64,000 bases of DNA from Myxocyprinus asiaticus (GCF_019703515.2 NC_059368.1:27955289-28019288); one strand, 5' to 3'; positions 13,170-25,914 are shown, counted from the first letter of the stretch. Notes: generated by a model not told the origin, from the letters alone. Translations and numbers: made by a program.

Positions 13170-13799
13170 TATACTGTTTATTAAACCTCCGATTAATGGG
13201 TTATCAGCTGTCCTCCTTCGGCTTTCTATCTTGTTTCTGAACAGCAACCTAAATTGAGCAATTCTGTGATTTAGCAACTAATAACAGCCATTTGGCTTCT
13301 TAATGTTTCAGTTTAGGAGCCAATGCCTCCTAAGTCATTTTTTTAGACTGGAGCCCTTATACAGTATGTGTTCACACAGAACAGCCATTCTTGCTCATAC
13401 TGAGCCTGTAAGACATCCAGTGAGGTTGTGAATGGTGTTATTTGTGTGTGTTTGTGTGATGCTGTGTGTGACGGTGTGATGAGTTTTGACATCATGTTTA
13501 CTCTGTACCCACTGTGCTCACCATGGTGCCAGGGCTATGAAACAGAGGGCACTGTGTGTGTGGCCCAATCATAGAGAGACAGGGACAGAGTGTGTGAGAA
13601 AAAAACGATCGAGGTTGAACAAAGGCAGGCTGTTTACATGGAGAGCAGGGCATGGCTGGGCATGGAGAGCAACAGCCGTCAGGGTGGGTTGCCCACTGGA
13701 GTAATAAGACTTCTCTCAGAGCAGGGCAGTCAGCGGTGAGAGTCAGAAAAGAGCTTTATAACAGCTTAAGAATGAATTGATATTTTTAACTCTGTTAGA

Positions 13800-13900
13800 G
13801 GAATAGTTCACCCAAAAATGAAAATTCTGTCTTTATTTACACAATCTTATGTTGTTCCAATCCAGTGTGCTGTTATTTTTTTCCATATACTGTAACTCTA
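13800..13900. repeat. fragment of the GTTCACCC fold-back repeat
   Basis: GAATAGTTCACCCAAAAATG and the following ACTCACCC-like text match the arms of the fold-back repeats near 30912, 35894 and 62515. Only one arm, about 100 bp. Confidence 0.7.
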
Positions 13901-13904
13901 AATT

Positions 13905-15308
13905 AGAGAGATACCAATATGTCGGCCAAACATCAGTATCAGCCGATAAAAGCAATTATCAGTAGTAATCGACCGATGTGGGTTTTTTAATGGCCGATGC
14001 CGATATCCAGAGAGCAGGTTGGCCGATACGATGACAATATATCACACAATTTAATATAGTAAATAACATAAACATAAAATTGCTTAAAAAATTTATAAAC
14101 TCTTATTTAGCACTATATTTAACTTTGAAGAAAAGAATCTAAAAAATAATAATGTATTTTAAATAGTAGATAAGTTTCTTCTGATTTCTGTTTAGTCATC
14201 AAATTTTAATAATTAATTTGCCCATGAATAAATTGTTAATATATTAGGAAGAAGGAAATAACAGTACACAGTAGTCCAGCAACCATGGATGGCATGTGCG
14301 CATTAACAGTTGCATTTAAAAAAAAAAAAACAGAATCATACCAACTGTGCATACAGTGCATAGTGAATAAGACATTTACTTGTAGTACACGTGTAGAGCT
14401 TTTACTTTGAATATGCACTCACACGCTTATGCAGATCCAGTGCAATCAGCAGTAATCTCCTGACAGTTTAAATGGCCTGGATCACCTGCTTGGATTGTCA
14501 CGGAGTGACCGTCATGATTTGTGAATAAGAGGAACTTTTTTGTTTTTGATTCTGGCTGATGGAATATGCTCTTTAGCAATCCCATTTCCAAAAAAAAAAA
14601 CAAAAAAAAATACAGAATCAAACCAATTGTACATACAGTGCATAGTGAATAAGACATTTACTTATAGCACATGTGAGGCGCTTTTACCTTGGGCTGCATC
14701 CGGAAACATAGGCAGCCGACATGCTACCTTGCTGCCTAATCAGTAATGGCTTAACTAACAGCTGTTTTGAATGGTCTCCGAATAGTTTGCAAAACACCTT
14801 ATTTTCATCCTACCTCCGTGTACAGCCTCTGGAGGCAGCGTTTTACAGTTTTCGAATGCAGCCTTGAAGTTGCACTCACGCGGATCCAGCACGAGCAGCA
14901 GCAATCTCCTGACAGTTTAAATGGCCTGGATCGCCTGCTTGGATTGTCACAGGTCAGACTGTCATGATTTGTGAATGAGAGGAACTTTGAAAGAAAGAGA
15001 ATGAAACAGGCAAGCACTTCATCATTATGAGCTCAAATGCGTCTACCGCAGCTCTGATATTCGGGCCGTTTAAATGACACTGTGTTGCACACCAGTCTAT
15101 TATTGTAGTAACACAATGGCACGTAACAACAAAACGAACCACGACTGGTCATTTATTGTCTCAGTCGCTTCACATGCAAGTACATGATTTTCAGCGCTCT
15201 CAAGAAAAAAATTGGCCAAACGGGAAAATTTATCGGCAGATGCAGATAATTAAAATGTCAGAATATCGGCCGATTTATCGGCCTCTGCGATATATTGGTC
15301 GACCACTA
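13905..15308. mobile_element. DNA-transposon-like repeat with CCGATATCGG words
   Basis: Left end TAGAGAGATACCAATATGTC and right end (inverted) TAGTGGTCGACCAATATATC. Subterminal sequence is dense in GGCCGAT/ATCGGCC words. Inside, two segments are duplicated: GTGCATAGTGAATAAGACAT at about 14356 and 14638, and CTCCTGACAGTTTAAATGGC at about 14457 and 14907. No exact target duplication found and no transposase. Confidence 0.65.
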
Positions 15309-15329
15309 GAAGATATTAGATGAGCACTC

Positions 15330-15966
15330 GATGGGAAGAAAATGCTGGATTTTCGTGAGGTTAGTGAATTAAATCTTTTTAAACAAGATATCTGCATATA
15401 TGCAGATGGAATATAATAGAAGTTTTATTGATATTTGCCTTTTTATCATTAGAAAAGAAAGTTAAAAGTGACAGGGAACTGCTGAGAAGAGGCTGATAGA
15501 ATACGTGCTTTAGAGGTAAATAAATGAGCACTCCACAGGATGCTGGATCTGCTCAAGTTGTGTGAGGTTGGTTTATTACATCTGTTTAAACAAGATATTT
15601 ATTTGGTATATGACGGTATATGATATTAGTTTTATTGGTATTTGCCTTTTTATCATTAGACAAGACAGTTAAAAGTTACAGGGAATTATTGAAGAGAGAG
15701 AGGGAGAATGAAACAGGCGAGCACTTTAACATAATGAGCTCAAACGTGTCTGCCGCGGCTCTGATATGCGGACTGTTTAAATGAGACTGTGTTGCACTGT
15801 GTTGTCTATTATTGTAGTAACACAATGACAAAACGAACCATGACAGGACTTTTACATGTCTCAGTCGCTTCACATGCAAGCAGCCGATTCTCGGCGCCCT
15901 CAAGAAACAAATCAGCCAAACGGGAAAATGTATCGGCCTCGGCAATATTTCGGTTGATCTCTAATT
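15330..15966. repeat. partial second copy and direct duplication of the same repeat
   Basis: 15330-15500 and 15525-15690 are diverged direct duplicates (TTTGCCTTTTTATCATTAGA in both). 15700-15966 repeats the right end of the neighbouring element (GTCTCAGTCGCTTCACATGC, then CAAACGGGAAAATGTATCGG). The block therefore looks like a tandem, incomplete duplication of the element at 13905-15308. Confidence 0.65.
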
Positions 15967-17105
<1,139 letters not shown>

Positions 17106-17839
17106 TGACGCAAAGTCACAACTTTGTACTACTCTGTGTCGCTCTAAAACCAGAGCCCGTTTGTCATCCTTACAGGGTGGTCTACATCTGTTTGGTGAAA
17201 GCCCTGCTCCTGCCCTCTCCTCTCTGTACTCCTGACATTGATAGAGCTGGTTTTGGCCCTACTGCCCTAAAAGGGAGGGCTGCCCACCCCTCTGGCTCTC
17301 AGACTGATGAGTCACCATAGTGCACTGATAATAAGACCAAGGCCAAAATTGCTTTTATCTACAGCTGTTTATGTGCTTCCTGTACCAGCAGCATGCATAA
17401 GGGCTGAAGAGAGCTTAGTTTTTTAACTGCATGTGTTTTGTGTTCGACAGCAACCGAACATAACCCTTTTTAAATGTGGATGTTAAAAGTAGTTGAGTAG
17501 AGGTGATTGTAGTTGTAGTGGTTGATTGGATTGATTTCAGTTTCCATCTTTAGTTTTATCTGTCTAAATAGCTTGTTGTGTTTTGAAGTTTGTGCACATC
17601 TTTCCCTTTGTGTATATAAAACTGGATTTTTACCTTTTCAAAAAGAAATTTGAAGTGGTGCTTGCTGTGCAAAGCTGCCACCACAATTCTAAGGCAGTGC
17701 TCAACAATAAGGATAGTTAAAAATAAATATATTATTGGAGACTTTTTATATTATCTTGCTAAAATTGGGGCCTGTAAAAATGTTGGCAGGGTAAAAAAAT
17801 CTATTCTAAAATATCTTCCGGTATTTCTAATATAACATG

Positions 17840-18471
17840 TTAAAGGAATATTCCGGGTTCAATACAAGTTAAGCTCAATCGACAGCTTTTGTGGCATAAT
17901 GTTGATTACCACAAAAATGTATTTTGACTTGTCCCTCCTTTTCTTTAAAAAAAGCAAAATCGAGGTTACAGTGAGGCACTTACAATGGAAGTGAATGGGG
18001 CAAATGTTTGGAGGGTTTGAAGGCAGAAATTTGAAGCTTATAATTTTATAAAAGCACTTACATTAATTCTTCTGTTAAAACTCATGATTATTTGAGCTGT
18101 AAAGTTGTTTAAATTGTAATTTTCACAATCATTTTAGGGTTTGTTGACATTACATTGTCATGGCAACAAAGTTGTAAAATTGGCTATAACTTAGCACAGA
18201 AAAGTTAGTAAGTGATTTTATCACACTAAAATCATGTTTACACATATATTGTTTATATCTAGCGGCTATACTTTTGAAAAGGTGAGTATTTTAGTGTTCA
18301 AAAATTAGCTCCCATTCACTTCCATTGTAAGTGCTTCACTGTAACCCAGTTTTTTTCCTTTTTTTCAAGAAAGGGCCAAAAAGTCTAAATGAATTTTTGT
18401 GGTAATCAAAATTGTGCCAAAAATGCTGTCGATTGAGCTTAACTTGTATTGAACCCGGAATATTCCTTTAA
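17840..18471. mobile_element. palindromic MITE with TTAA ends, copy 1
   Basis: The terminal 47 bases are perfectly inverted: TTAAAGGAATATTCCGGGTT at the left and its complement at the right, both bounded by TTAA. Longer inner arms (CAGTGAGGCACTTACAATGG against CCATTGTAAGTGCTTCACTG) make most of the 632 bp able to fold back. Resembles the teleost Angel-type inverted-repeat elements as I remember them. TTAA suggests a piggyBac-like target. Confidence 0.85.
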
Positions 18472-18479
18472 GAGGCTTT

Positions 18480-19340
18480 TAAAAAAAGTCAGATGCTGTT
18501 TGCACACTGGTGCAATTAATGGTATATGCTATTTACAGCCCAGTGCAAATAGTGGCATATATTATTTGCACCCATACCCTGGTGCAAATAATGGTAGATA
18601 CTAATTACACCATGGTGCAAATAGTGTCAGATACTATTTGGACCCATATTTAAATACTAACATACAGTATGAGCATCACTGCAGTGTGTTTATTTAGAGT
18701 CCCACAGACACACTACATTAACCTCTACCCCTAAACCTAACCTTAACCTTACCTTAGAAAAAATAACCTTGGTTTTACTACAGTTTTACCATGGAATTTT
18801 TTGTAAATTTAAAGTAACCACTAATTTAACCATGGTTACTATACCACCATATTACTTTACTAACACCAAGGTTAATTGCATTAAAACTATGGTTTCTGCC
18901 AAAAAAAAACATGGTTACTACAATATTATTAATACAGTTATGCAATGTACACACAATTGATGCCTTGCGAACGAGTGCGATCGACAGACCCCACGTCCGG
19001 ATCAAACTCTTCTCTGCACTCCCCGACATTCACTGTGACAAAATCACTGCGACGAAATCAACATTTATATTAATTTTTATCTATTATTTTAAGTAGTATT
19101 AAAGGAAATATTAAGAGTGGAAACAGGAAATCGGATGGGAAAAAAAGAGTGCCAAATGCAGATTCGAACCGCAGTCACCAGGGCAACACAACACATTCAT
19201 ACACTGTCTTTACACCACGCCACTGCAGTGACACCTATTGTGTAGATTTCTGTGGTTCCACCATTGGGGAGCAAATAGCTGCACTGTGTGGCAGATGCTA
19301 TTTACAACGGGGTGCAAATAGACACTCCAAATATCAAATG
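18480..19340. repeat. repeat unit with GTGCAAATA tandem words and a tRNA-like segment
   Basis: Four diverged direct repeats of a 31-41 bp unit (GGTGCAAATA-TGGTA-ATACTATT) lie at 18505-18645, and a fifth near 19302 closes the block. Between them are CCATGGTTACTA words and, at 19145-19235, a tRNA-like segment on the minus strand with B-box-like GGTTCGAATC and A-box-like TGGCGTGGTG. Probably a composite SINE or MITE family. Not identified. Confidence 0.5.
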
Positions 19341-19893
19341 TAATCAGTTTCAAAATAGGGGGAGGAAAAAGAATATTCACAAATGCATTGCGATTCCTTC
19401 GCTAACAATTCTGGATCAATCCACTGAAAATAGAACTTTAATATTTGCAGGACCATTTCAGATACACATAAGTGTCAATTGGTGTGTAGCACTGTAAAGA
19501 AATGGTATGGTAAAAATACTATGTACAGTTAAAATGAGTCATGGTTTTGATAGCTTTTGACTTAAATATTGCTCAGTACATTCGTGACAGTTAACAACAA
19601 GCAAGTTTAAATCTGTTTTGCTTGTGGGCTTTTTTTTATCCATCTTCTCCTTCTCTTAGTGTCTTTCAGTGTTATCTTCTTTACGCCCTCTTTATGTCTT
19701 CTCCGCAATCAATCATTATAGAAAAATAACCTGAGGTCAAGATTTTGTGAATGTTTTTGAGTGCTTTGTATGGTTACTGAGCACGTTTCATGAGCAAGAC
19801 TTGGTAGGGTGAATATTACATACCTAGAAAGTTCTTTTTAGTTAGTGTGCTGTCTTGGTTAATATAGCTATTGCTGTTCATTTAAAGGATATA

Positions 19894-20170
19894 CAGTGCA
19901 TCCATAAAGTATTCAGACCTCTTCATTTTTTTCACATTTTATGTTGCAGCCTTGTGCTAAAATGCTTTAAATTATTATTTTTTTCACATCAATCTACACT
20001 CCAAAAAGTTATCAAAAGTTATCAAAAATCTGGTTTTTGCTTTGTCATTATGGTGTATGGAGTGTAGATTGATGTGAAAAAAAAAAATAATTTAAAGCAT
20101 TTAACATAAGGCTACAACACAAAATAAATTGGAAAAAATGAAGGGGTCTGAATACCTTATGAATGCACTG
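19894..20170. mobile_element. short Tc1-type MITE
   Basis: Ends CAGTGCATCCATAAAGTATT and, inverted at the right, CAGTGCATTCATAAGGTATT. The interior is itself a palindrome around 20030 (ACATCAATCTACACTCC against GGAGTGTAGATTGATGT). 277 bp, no coding capacity. It ends about 105 bp before exon 5. Confidence 0.8.
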
Positions 20171-20203
20171 AATGTTCTCTTTTATGGTTTTCCCCTGCTT
20201 TAG

Positions 20204-20527
<324 letters not shown>

Positions 20528-21014
20528 TGATCCACTGTTACTTGAACACACTGTATAAGGGTAGTTGAATGAAACACTTTTGGAAAGTTGACATGTCCTG
20601 CAGTGTGACATGCGGTACTCCATCTAAAGCTTTTTTTAAACAACATTTTTCTAAATATTGCATGCAACTTTTTATTGCCTTATTAAATGGAATATTTGTA
20701 CTTATAAAAATTCACAGTGTCTGACAAAACTAGTAAAGGCAAAAAGGTGATTAAAATTTTTGAAAAACTTGAAATGAGACCAGTTACAGAACATTTTCCC
20801 TTATACATTCAAATACTTTTTTACCTAAAATCTTGTTGTTGATTTAAAAAATAAAAATAAATAAATCCATGGACATTTTATGTGTCAGCTACTTAGAAAG
20901 GTGCAACCTGTGCAGACATCTGTCTCATCACATTGTGTTTTTCTGTAAGTGGGAAAGCAGTTTTATTTGTTTCCGAGCATATCCCCGCCTCCCTCATTTG
21001 CATATTGTCTAAAT

Positions 21015-21540
21015 CAGAGGTTTTCATACTTTCTGATCCCAAGGACCCCCAAATATGCTAATCCCTTTGCGAGGAACCCCCTGTGTGTGAAAAATAGTAA
21101 ACATGATATTATAAAGAAATGTTGTTTGCAAAATTTAAATAGCTGGCTTTTATAGTGCCATTGTACAAAAGCAAAATACATTTTTCACATTTTTATGGAA
21201 AATATATACTTTTTGTAAATTTGACATTGTGTATTTTTCTGTTGTAGTAATGTAAGATATTTAAACCAGAAGAGAAACATTTTCAATTCAATTTAAATTC
21301 ATTTGTAAAGCACTTTTCACAATAAAATAATTTTAAAATATAATACATATGCAGATTTGTTTTGATTTCTTATGGTTTAAAACTGTTGCTGTCAATAGAA
21401 TAAAATAATTGTGATTAATCCCATGGTTTCAGAATTAAGTTGTAATAATTTCAAATAATGTTGACTTTTTTTTTTCTACATTTTTTATGGACCCCTAGCG
21501 GCCCCCTGGGGGTCCCCGGACTGCAGTTTGTAAACCCCTG
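21015..21540. mobile_element. non-autonomous hAT element with 8-bp target duplication
   Basis: Left end CAGAGGTTTTCATACTTT and right end (inverted) CAGGGGTTTACAAACTGC. The exact duplication gtctaaat flanks it at 21007-21014 and 21541-21548. 526 bp, intron 5. Confidence 0.9.
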
Positions 21541-22010
21541 GTCTAAATGAAGACTGTGTATAGTCAAACATTTGCATCTTTGGAATTAATAAATCATCCA
21601 GTTTTATTGTCTCCATATTTGCTCAGTGGATTTAAGACGCAAATGCAAAATGCAACTTGAATTGAGTTGCCACAATGTAGCATGCTTCACTGAGCATGAA
21701 AGCTGGCCAAGAAGTGTTACAGGGAAAGACAGTATAGAACAAAATGTATTCAGATGGTTTCAGATCCAGTATCTGTTAACTTGGGGTAAAACTTTTGTAC
21801 ACATTGCTTGTGAAAACACTCACAGTTGTATTCCTGTCCATATCAGACTTAACCTAACACACTGACTCTTTTAAATTGATAAAATACCATCCCATAACTA
21901 AGGTAAATCAAATGGAAAAAAATCATGACCTGGTAGGTAGCACACATGCTCTGACTTGTTAAACAGTGTCGCTTATATGCAGGTGACCGGAGTGATTTTT
22001 CACTGTTTAG

Positions 22011-22259
22011 GAGCGTTTCCAGTTTCCTTTCCACATCACAGATGTGTCCGAGGAGGCTAAAGATTTGATCCAGAGGCTGATCTGCAGTAGAGAGCGTAGG
22101 CTAGGTCAACACGGCATCGAGGAGTTCAAGAAGCACCCCTTCTTTTCCGGCATTGACTGGGAGAACATTCGCAACACAGAGGCTCCGTATATCCCTGATG
22201 TCAGCTCTCCTTCAGATACCTCCAACTTTGATGTGGATGATGACGTACTGAAAAACCCG
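22011..22259 (+). CDS. cdc42bpb: cdc42bpb exon 6: kinase C-lobe end and AGC tail
   Basis: 249 nt, phase 0 to 0, residues 209-291. [20 protein letters not shown] is followed by [10 protein letters not shown], the subdomain XI arginine region. [16 protein letters not shown] and [10 protein letters not shown] then form the AGC-kinase C-tail. FFSGIDW is the beta-type sequence (alpha has FFEGLNW). Confidence 0.95.
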
Positions 22260-22298
22260 GTCAGTGTCACTCTAAATGCTTTTATTGTTGAATGTTGT

Positions 22299-22807
22299 TT
22301 AAAGGGGTCATGACATGAGGAATACAATTTTCCTTGATCTTTTAACGTGTAAGTGGTCATTGTACTATAAAAACACACTGTAAGTTTCAGAACTCAAAGC
22401 ATCCTCGTCACTGCAAAAAGAGCATTTATTGAAACCAAGCTGCCAAAATGACTCGTTCTCTGCTTTTTGCATTTGCATCTGACCACCGCCACAACAACAC
22501 ATCAAAGCCTACTTTACCTTATCACTTACGTAGCACCGCCCAGTAGCAGTGAGCAATGAGATGGCAAGGAGAGAGAGCAGGTCAGTCAAGAGCAGAGAGC
22601 CAATCATAACAGTGGGCGTTTACTGTCAAGTCTTAAAGGAGAAGCAGCAGCAAAACCAAGTGTTTCTGACAGAGGGGCAATATCGAGGGTGGAAAATGAT
22701 CATGTTTTACGAATGCATTATTGTTTTTTGATACAAAAACTGCACTAATATTATGTGAACCTCAAGGAACATAAAAAAAAAAAAAAGGCATGTCATGACC
22801 GCTTTAA
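22299..22807. mobile_element. MITE with TTAA ends
   Basis: TTAAAGGGGTCATGACATG at the left and its near-perfect inverse CATGTCATGACCGCTTTAA at the right, both ending in TTAA. 509 bp, starting 40 bp after exon 6. No coding frame. Likely a piggyBac-type non-autonomous element. Confidence 0.82.
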
Positions 22808-22869
22808 GTCAACTTAAAACTGCATTTGCAACCCATTTTACTTTCATAATGTGACATTTCAGAGTGAAG

Positions 22870-23322
22870 CAGCATTTGTTTTTTTCTTCCCCCAACTTGT
22901 AATTTATTTATTTTTTTTCATTTTATCACAGGACAGTCAGATAAAAAAAAGTGAAATAAATGTTGGAAACATATAACACAAAGTAAACACAGTTACACAC
23001 AGTAGCTAAACTAAGCAAAAAAAAAAAAAAAAAAAAAGTGACATAAAATGACAAAACAAATAAAAATAAAAATAAAAAATAGCCCTAGTACATAGTTGTT
23101 TTCTTAAAATAAATGGGCTCCAAGGAATGGGCTCCAAGCTTTAAAGAAGAGTTCAGGCTTCTGCCTTGAGAATTTAATCTTTTCCATTTTAAGTGCATGT
23201 GAAAGATCTAAAACATAATTACAAAAGCTAGGAGGAGCTGCTGACTTCCAGTTAATAAGTATGAGTCGTCTAGCCAGAAGGATTGCAAAAGCTATACTAT
23301 CGGCCTCAAATCTAGTCAAATA
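22870..23322 (-). mobile_element. 3' fragment of an L1-like LINE, antisense to the gene
   Basis: On the minus strand 23319-23104 encodes a C-terminal tail of an L1-type ORF2 protein: FAILLARRLILINWKSAAPP then LSHALKMEKIKFSRQKPELF, ending in a stop. Further left is 3'-UTR-like sequence and T-rich plus-strand sequence equal to a poly-A tail. The rest of the LINE is missing, as in 5'-truncated insertions. Family assignment rests on the remembered RRLIL-WK-PP pattern. Confidence 0.6.
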
Positions 23323-23369
23323 GTTGACCTTTGACCTCTCTCATTTTTCATTTTCTCTCCACCCTACAG

Positions 23370-23604
23370 GACATCGCTCCACCAGTCTCTCACACGGGTT
23401 TCACCGGGCAGCACCTGCCCTTTGTGGGCTTCACCTACACCACAGAGAGCTGCTTTTCCGACCGTGGCAGTGTGAGAGGGGTGGCACTGACAGATGGAGG
23501 CGCTGGGGAGGATCTACAGGATGGAGGTCTACAGGTGGAGGCCTTTGAGAAGAGGATCCGCTGCCTTGAGCAGGAGAAAAAGGAGCTCAACCGCAGGCTG
23601 CAGG
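23370..23604 (+). CDS. cdc42bpb: cdc42bpb exon 7: hydrophobic motif and coiled-coil start
   Basis: 235 nt, phase 0 to 1, residues 292-369. [19 protein letters not shown] contains the AGC hydrophobic motif (F-x-x-F-T-Y). A variable glycine-rich stretch follows, then [18 protein letters not shown], which begins the coiled coil. The acceptor lies 47 bp right of the end of an antisense LINE fragment. Confidence 0.95.
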
Positions 23605-23734
23605 GTAATTAAATTCCACCAGACATCGCATGGGGAACATTATATTGTTGCATTAAAAACACTATTACAAACTACTTCTTACAACATCAGTATGAGGAGT
23701 TTTGCTTAATTTGGTAAACCCTTTAGTAAAGTAG

Positions 23735-24270
23735 TTCTCAACTGTTGTGTTGCGACCCAAAAAATCGTTTGCAAGTTTTGTTCTGGTTGCGGACAGCAGG
23801 GAAAAAAACAATGTTAAATGCTAATATTAAAATGCAAATAACCATGTAATTGTGCATAGTTAGGATATCAAGTTAGGAGACCAAATAAATAGGTAATGTG
23901 CAAAATGGAGGAGAAAACACTTCCCATATCTTTTGTTGTTTAAAAAAAAGTACTGTTGAACACTGGGATTTTGGCGAATATTCCGTCTGTCACTTGGTAG
24001 CAGGTAAGCCAAACAAAGAGCTATTATGATGCAAACTAATAAATAAGTTAACCTAAAATTGAATACAGGTTCACTGGCAACAAGGATAAAAATAATTGTT
24101 GCTCACCACAATATGAATGATTAGCTGCTGAGAACATGTAACCTTCAAGAAGACATTTAGAGATGTGTAGAAAACAGATAGCTTCCAGCTTTTATTTATA
24201 ATAAAGTGGTAGTAAGTAAAAGTATTTACATTTGTTATCTCTATCATTAGTGACTTGTTTATGACTGTCT
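23735..24270 (+). repeat. hAT-like repeat fragment, copy 1
   Basis: Begins TAGTTCTCAACTG then TTGCGACCC and continues GCGGACAGCAGGGAAAAA. The same order occurs in reverse orientation ending at about 57104. TCTCAACTG with CGACCC is typical of hAT ends. No matching right end or target duplication was seen. Confidence 0.6.
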
Positions 24271-24313
24271 TCCGAGTATGTAATGTTTGTTTATTCTACA
24301 TGTGATTTCCTAG

Positions 24314-24433
24314 AATCCACTCAGGCTGTTCAGTCCCTCCATGGCTCTGGGCGTGGGGCCGGCACACTCGGTCGTGACAAAGAGATAAAAAAACTCAACG
24401 AGGAAATCGATCGCCTCAAAAAGAAACTGGCAG
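24314..24433 (+). CDS. cdc42bpb: cdc42bpb exon 8: coiled coil
   Basis: 120 nt, phase 1 to 1. It begins [16 protein letters not shown] after the split glutamate and ends in [19 protein letters not shown], a clear heptad pattern. Acceptor CCTAG, donor GTGAGA. STQ-VQSLHGS is shared with mammalian MRCK-beta. Confidence 0.92.
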
Positions 24434-24706
24434 GTGAGAGGCCTCAAAATCATTGTCAAAGGATACACCTGGAAATTATATGATAAAGTCTATGTTATGA
24501 GTCATGTCAAAGCCACTGCATGCTGCCTGTCCTGTTGACTGACAGGCCTGCGTTATTTATTAACAGCAATAAACACACATTCTTAGAACAATTTTGAGTC
24601 ATCAGCATTTTCACTTATCAGAGTGTTTTGCTCCATGTGGCTATGCTTTTTTGTCTGCTTTTAGTTCAGTATCCAAGCTAACTCTGAGTGACTTGTTCCT
24701 CCTCAG

Positions 24707-24840
24707 ACTCTGATAGGCTGGAGCACCAGCTTGAAGAAGCTGTGACTCTTCGACAGGACTTTGAAAGTTCCTCCACCAAACTTAAAGCCCTGGACAAGCA
24801 AGTTAAAGCCCTCAAGCAGGAGAAAGAGGAAATCCATAAG
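24707..24840 (+). CDS. cdc42bpb: cdc42bpb exon 9: coiled coil
   Basis: 134 nt, phase 1 to 0, ends at residue 454. It encodes SDRLEHQLEEAVTLRQ and, later, KALKQEKEEIHK, coiled coil rich in Lys, Glu and Leu. Acceptor CCTCAG, donor GTATGA. Intron 8 (273 bp) before it is unremarkable. Confidence 0.92.
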
Positions 24841-25600
24841 GTATGAATTAGTAGAGTTTAATCACCTGCAGAAATGCATACTTAACACCTCAAATTCAAA
24901 GTTAGATGCCCACAAATTTAGCCCTGTATACCTTTGATTTTTTTATTTCGTTTCTGTACAGAGATGCTGGGGGCAAATGATTACCTTTATACAAGAACAA
25001 GTTCACATTGGCATCATTTACAGTGTGTGATACAAATAATCCAGTGTTTCATACATGATTTTGTTATTGCAGCAGAGGCACCACCCCCTACCCAAAATTA
25101 GGCCTTGTTGAACAATAACAGTAAAAAAAAAAACTAAATCTAACATAATATTATTTAAATGAAAATACCATTTATTATGATGAAATTCTTAAACTCTTAT
25201 GTGGATATGTACCTTTGACTACATGTAGTCATATGAACCATTCAGTAAACTGATTTTAAGTTTCGTTTACCTTGAATTTCTAACTTTAAAAAGAACAGAT
25301 AACACTGAACAGACTGATCTCAGAGTGAAATCAGAAATAGCAGGTTGACTTCTCTTTAGCTGAAATCGGTCTGTGCTTAATTAAATGTGAAACACTGCCC
25401 CCAGTGGCCAAAGCGTTAACTGTTTTTGGACATACTGGTACGTGTGAGCTTCATTTTTTCCAGGTGTAATATCCACAGAGGGGCGCCAAAAGCGAGTTGT
25501 TTGCAGCTGTACAGGCTATAATACAGGGAAGATGAATGCATATTTTATAAAGTCTAAACCTAACCATCAGTAAAATGTAATGTTAGAGAGAAAAATGCAA
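24841..25600 (+). other. intron 9, first part, nothing recognised
   Basis: AT-rich intron sequence without terminal repeats, coding signal or similarity to other parts of the window that I could see. Confidence 0.5.
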
Positions 25601-25619
25601 CCTCCGAATCGCACTTGTC

Positions 25620-25700
25620 ACAGATTATACGTGGGATCTGAACCCGGGTCTCCAACACTGCTGAAGCGACATGCTTCTGGTCGCGCCACAGGGCAAGGTT
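25620..25700 (-). repeat. tRNA-like segment, possible SINE head
   Basis: On the minus strand the stretch reads TGGCGCGACCAGAAGC (A-box-like) followed about 35 bases later by GGGTTCAGATCCC (B-box-like). No complete cloverleaf could be assigned. Probably an old tRNA-derived SINE head rather than a working tRNA gene. Confidence 0.4.
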
Positions 25701-25914
25701 AAGATGCTCGATGCAAAAATGTCTGAAACGAGATGGCAATTGTCAGTAAGTCGGCACAGTATGTCTGATCCTAGGGCACCATAACTCTCGGAAACAACAT
25801 GCACTTCCCGTGTGATCATGTTGCACTGTAACGGTTCTTGGCTCTGCGGTTCAGTGAACGAGGGACTCATTTGAGGTAATTCAGTGAGAAAGTGAGTTTT
25901 CAGAACGATTCATG

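Larger units (their letters stand above)
11175..13357. mobile_element. hAT-like element interrupted by a Tc1 copy
   Basis: AGGGCTCCAGACT at the left and AGTCTAAAAAAATG...GGGCTCCAGTCT (minus-strand sense) at the right form inverted ends. The Tc1-like element 12173-13169 is nested near the right end. The flanking 8 bases are similar (atacac and atacag) but not an exact duplication, so the borders are approximate. Confidence 0.6.

Noticed and set aside
19145..19235. functional tRNA gene
   Set aside because: A-box and B-box-like words exist, but I could not pair an acceptor stem or anticodon arm. Treated as SINE-like.
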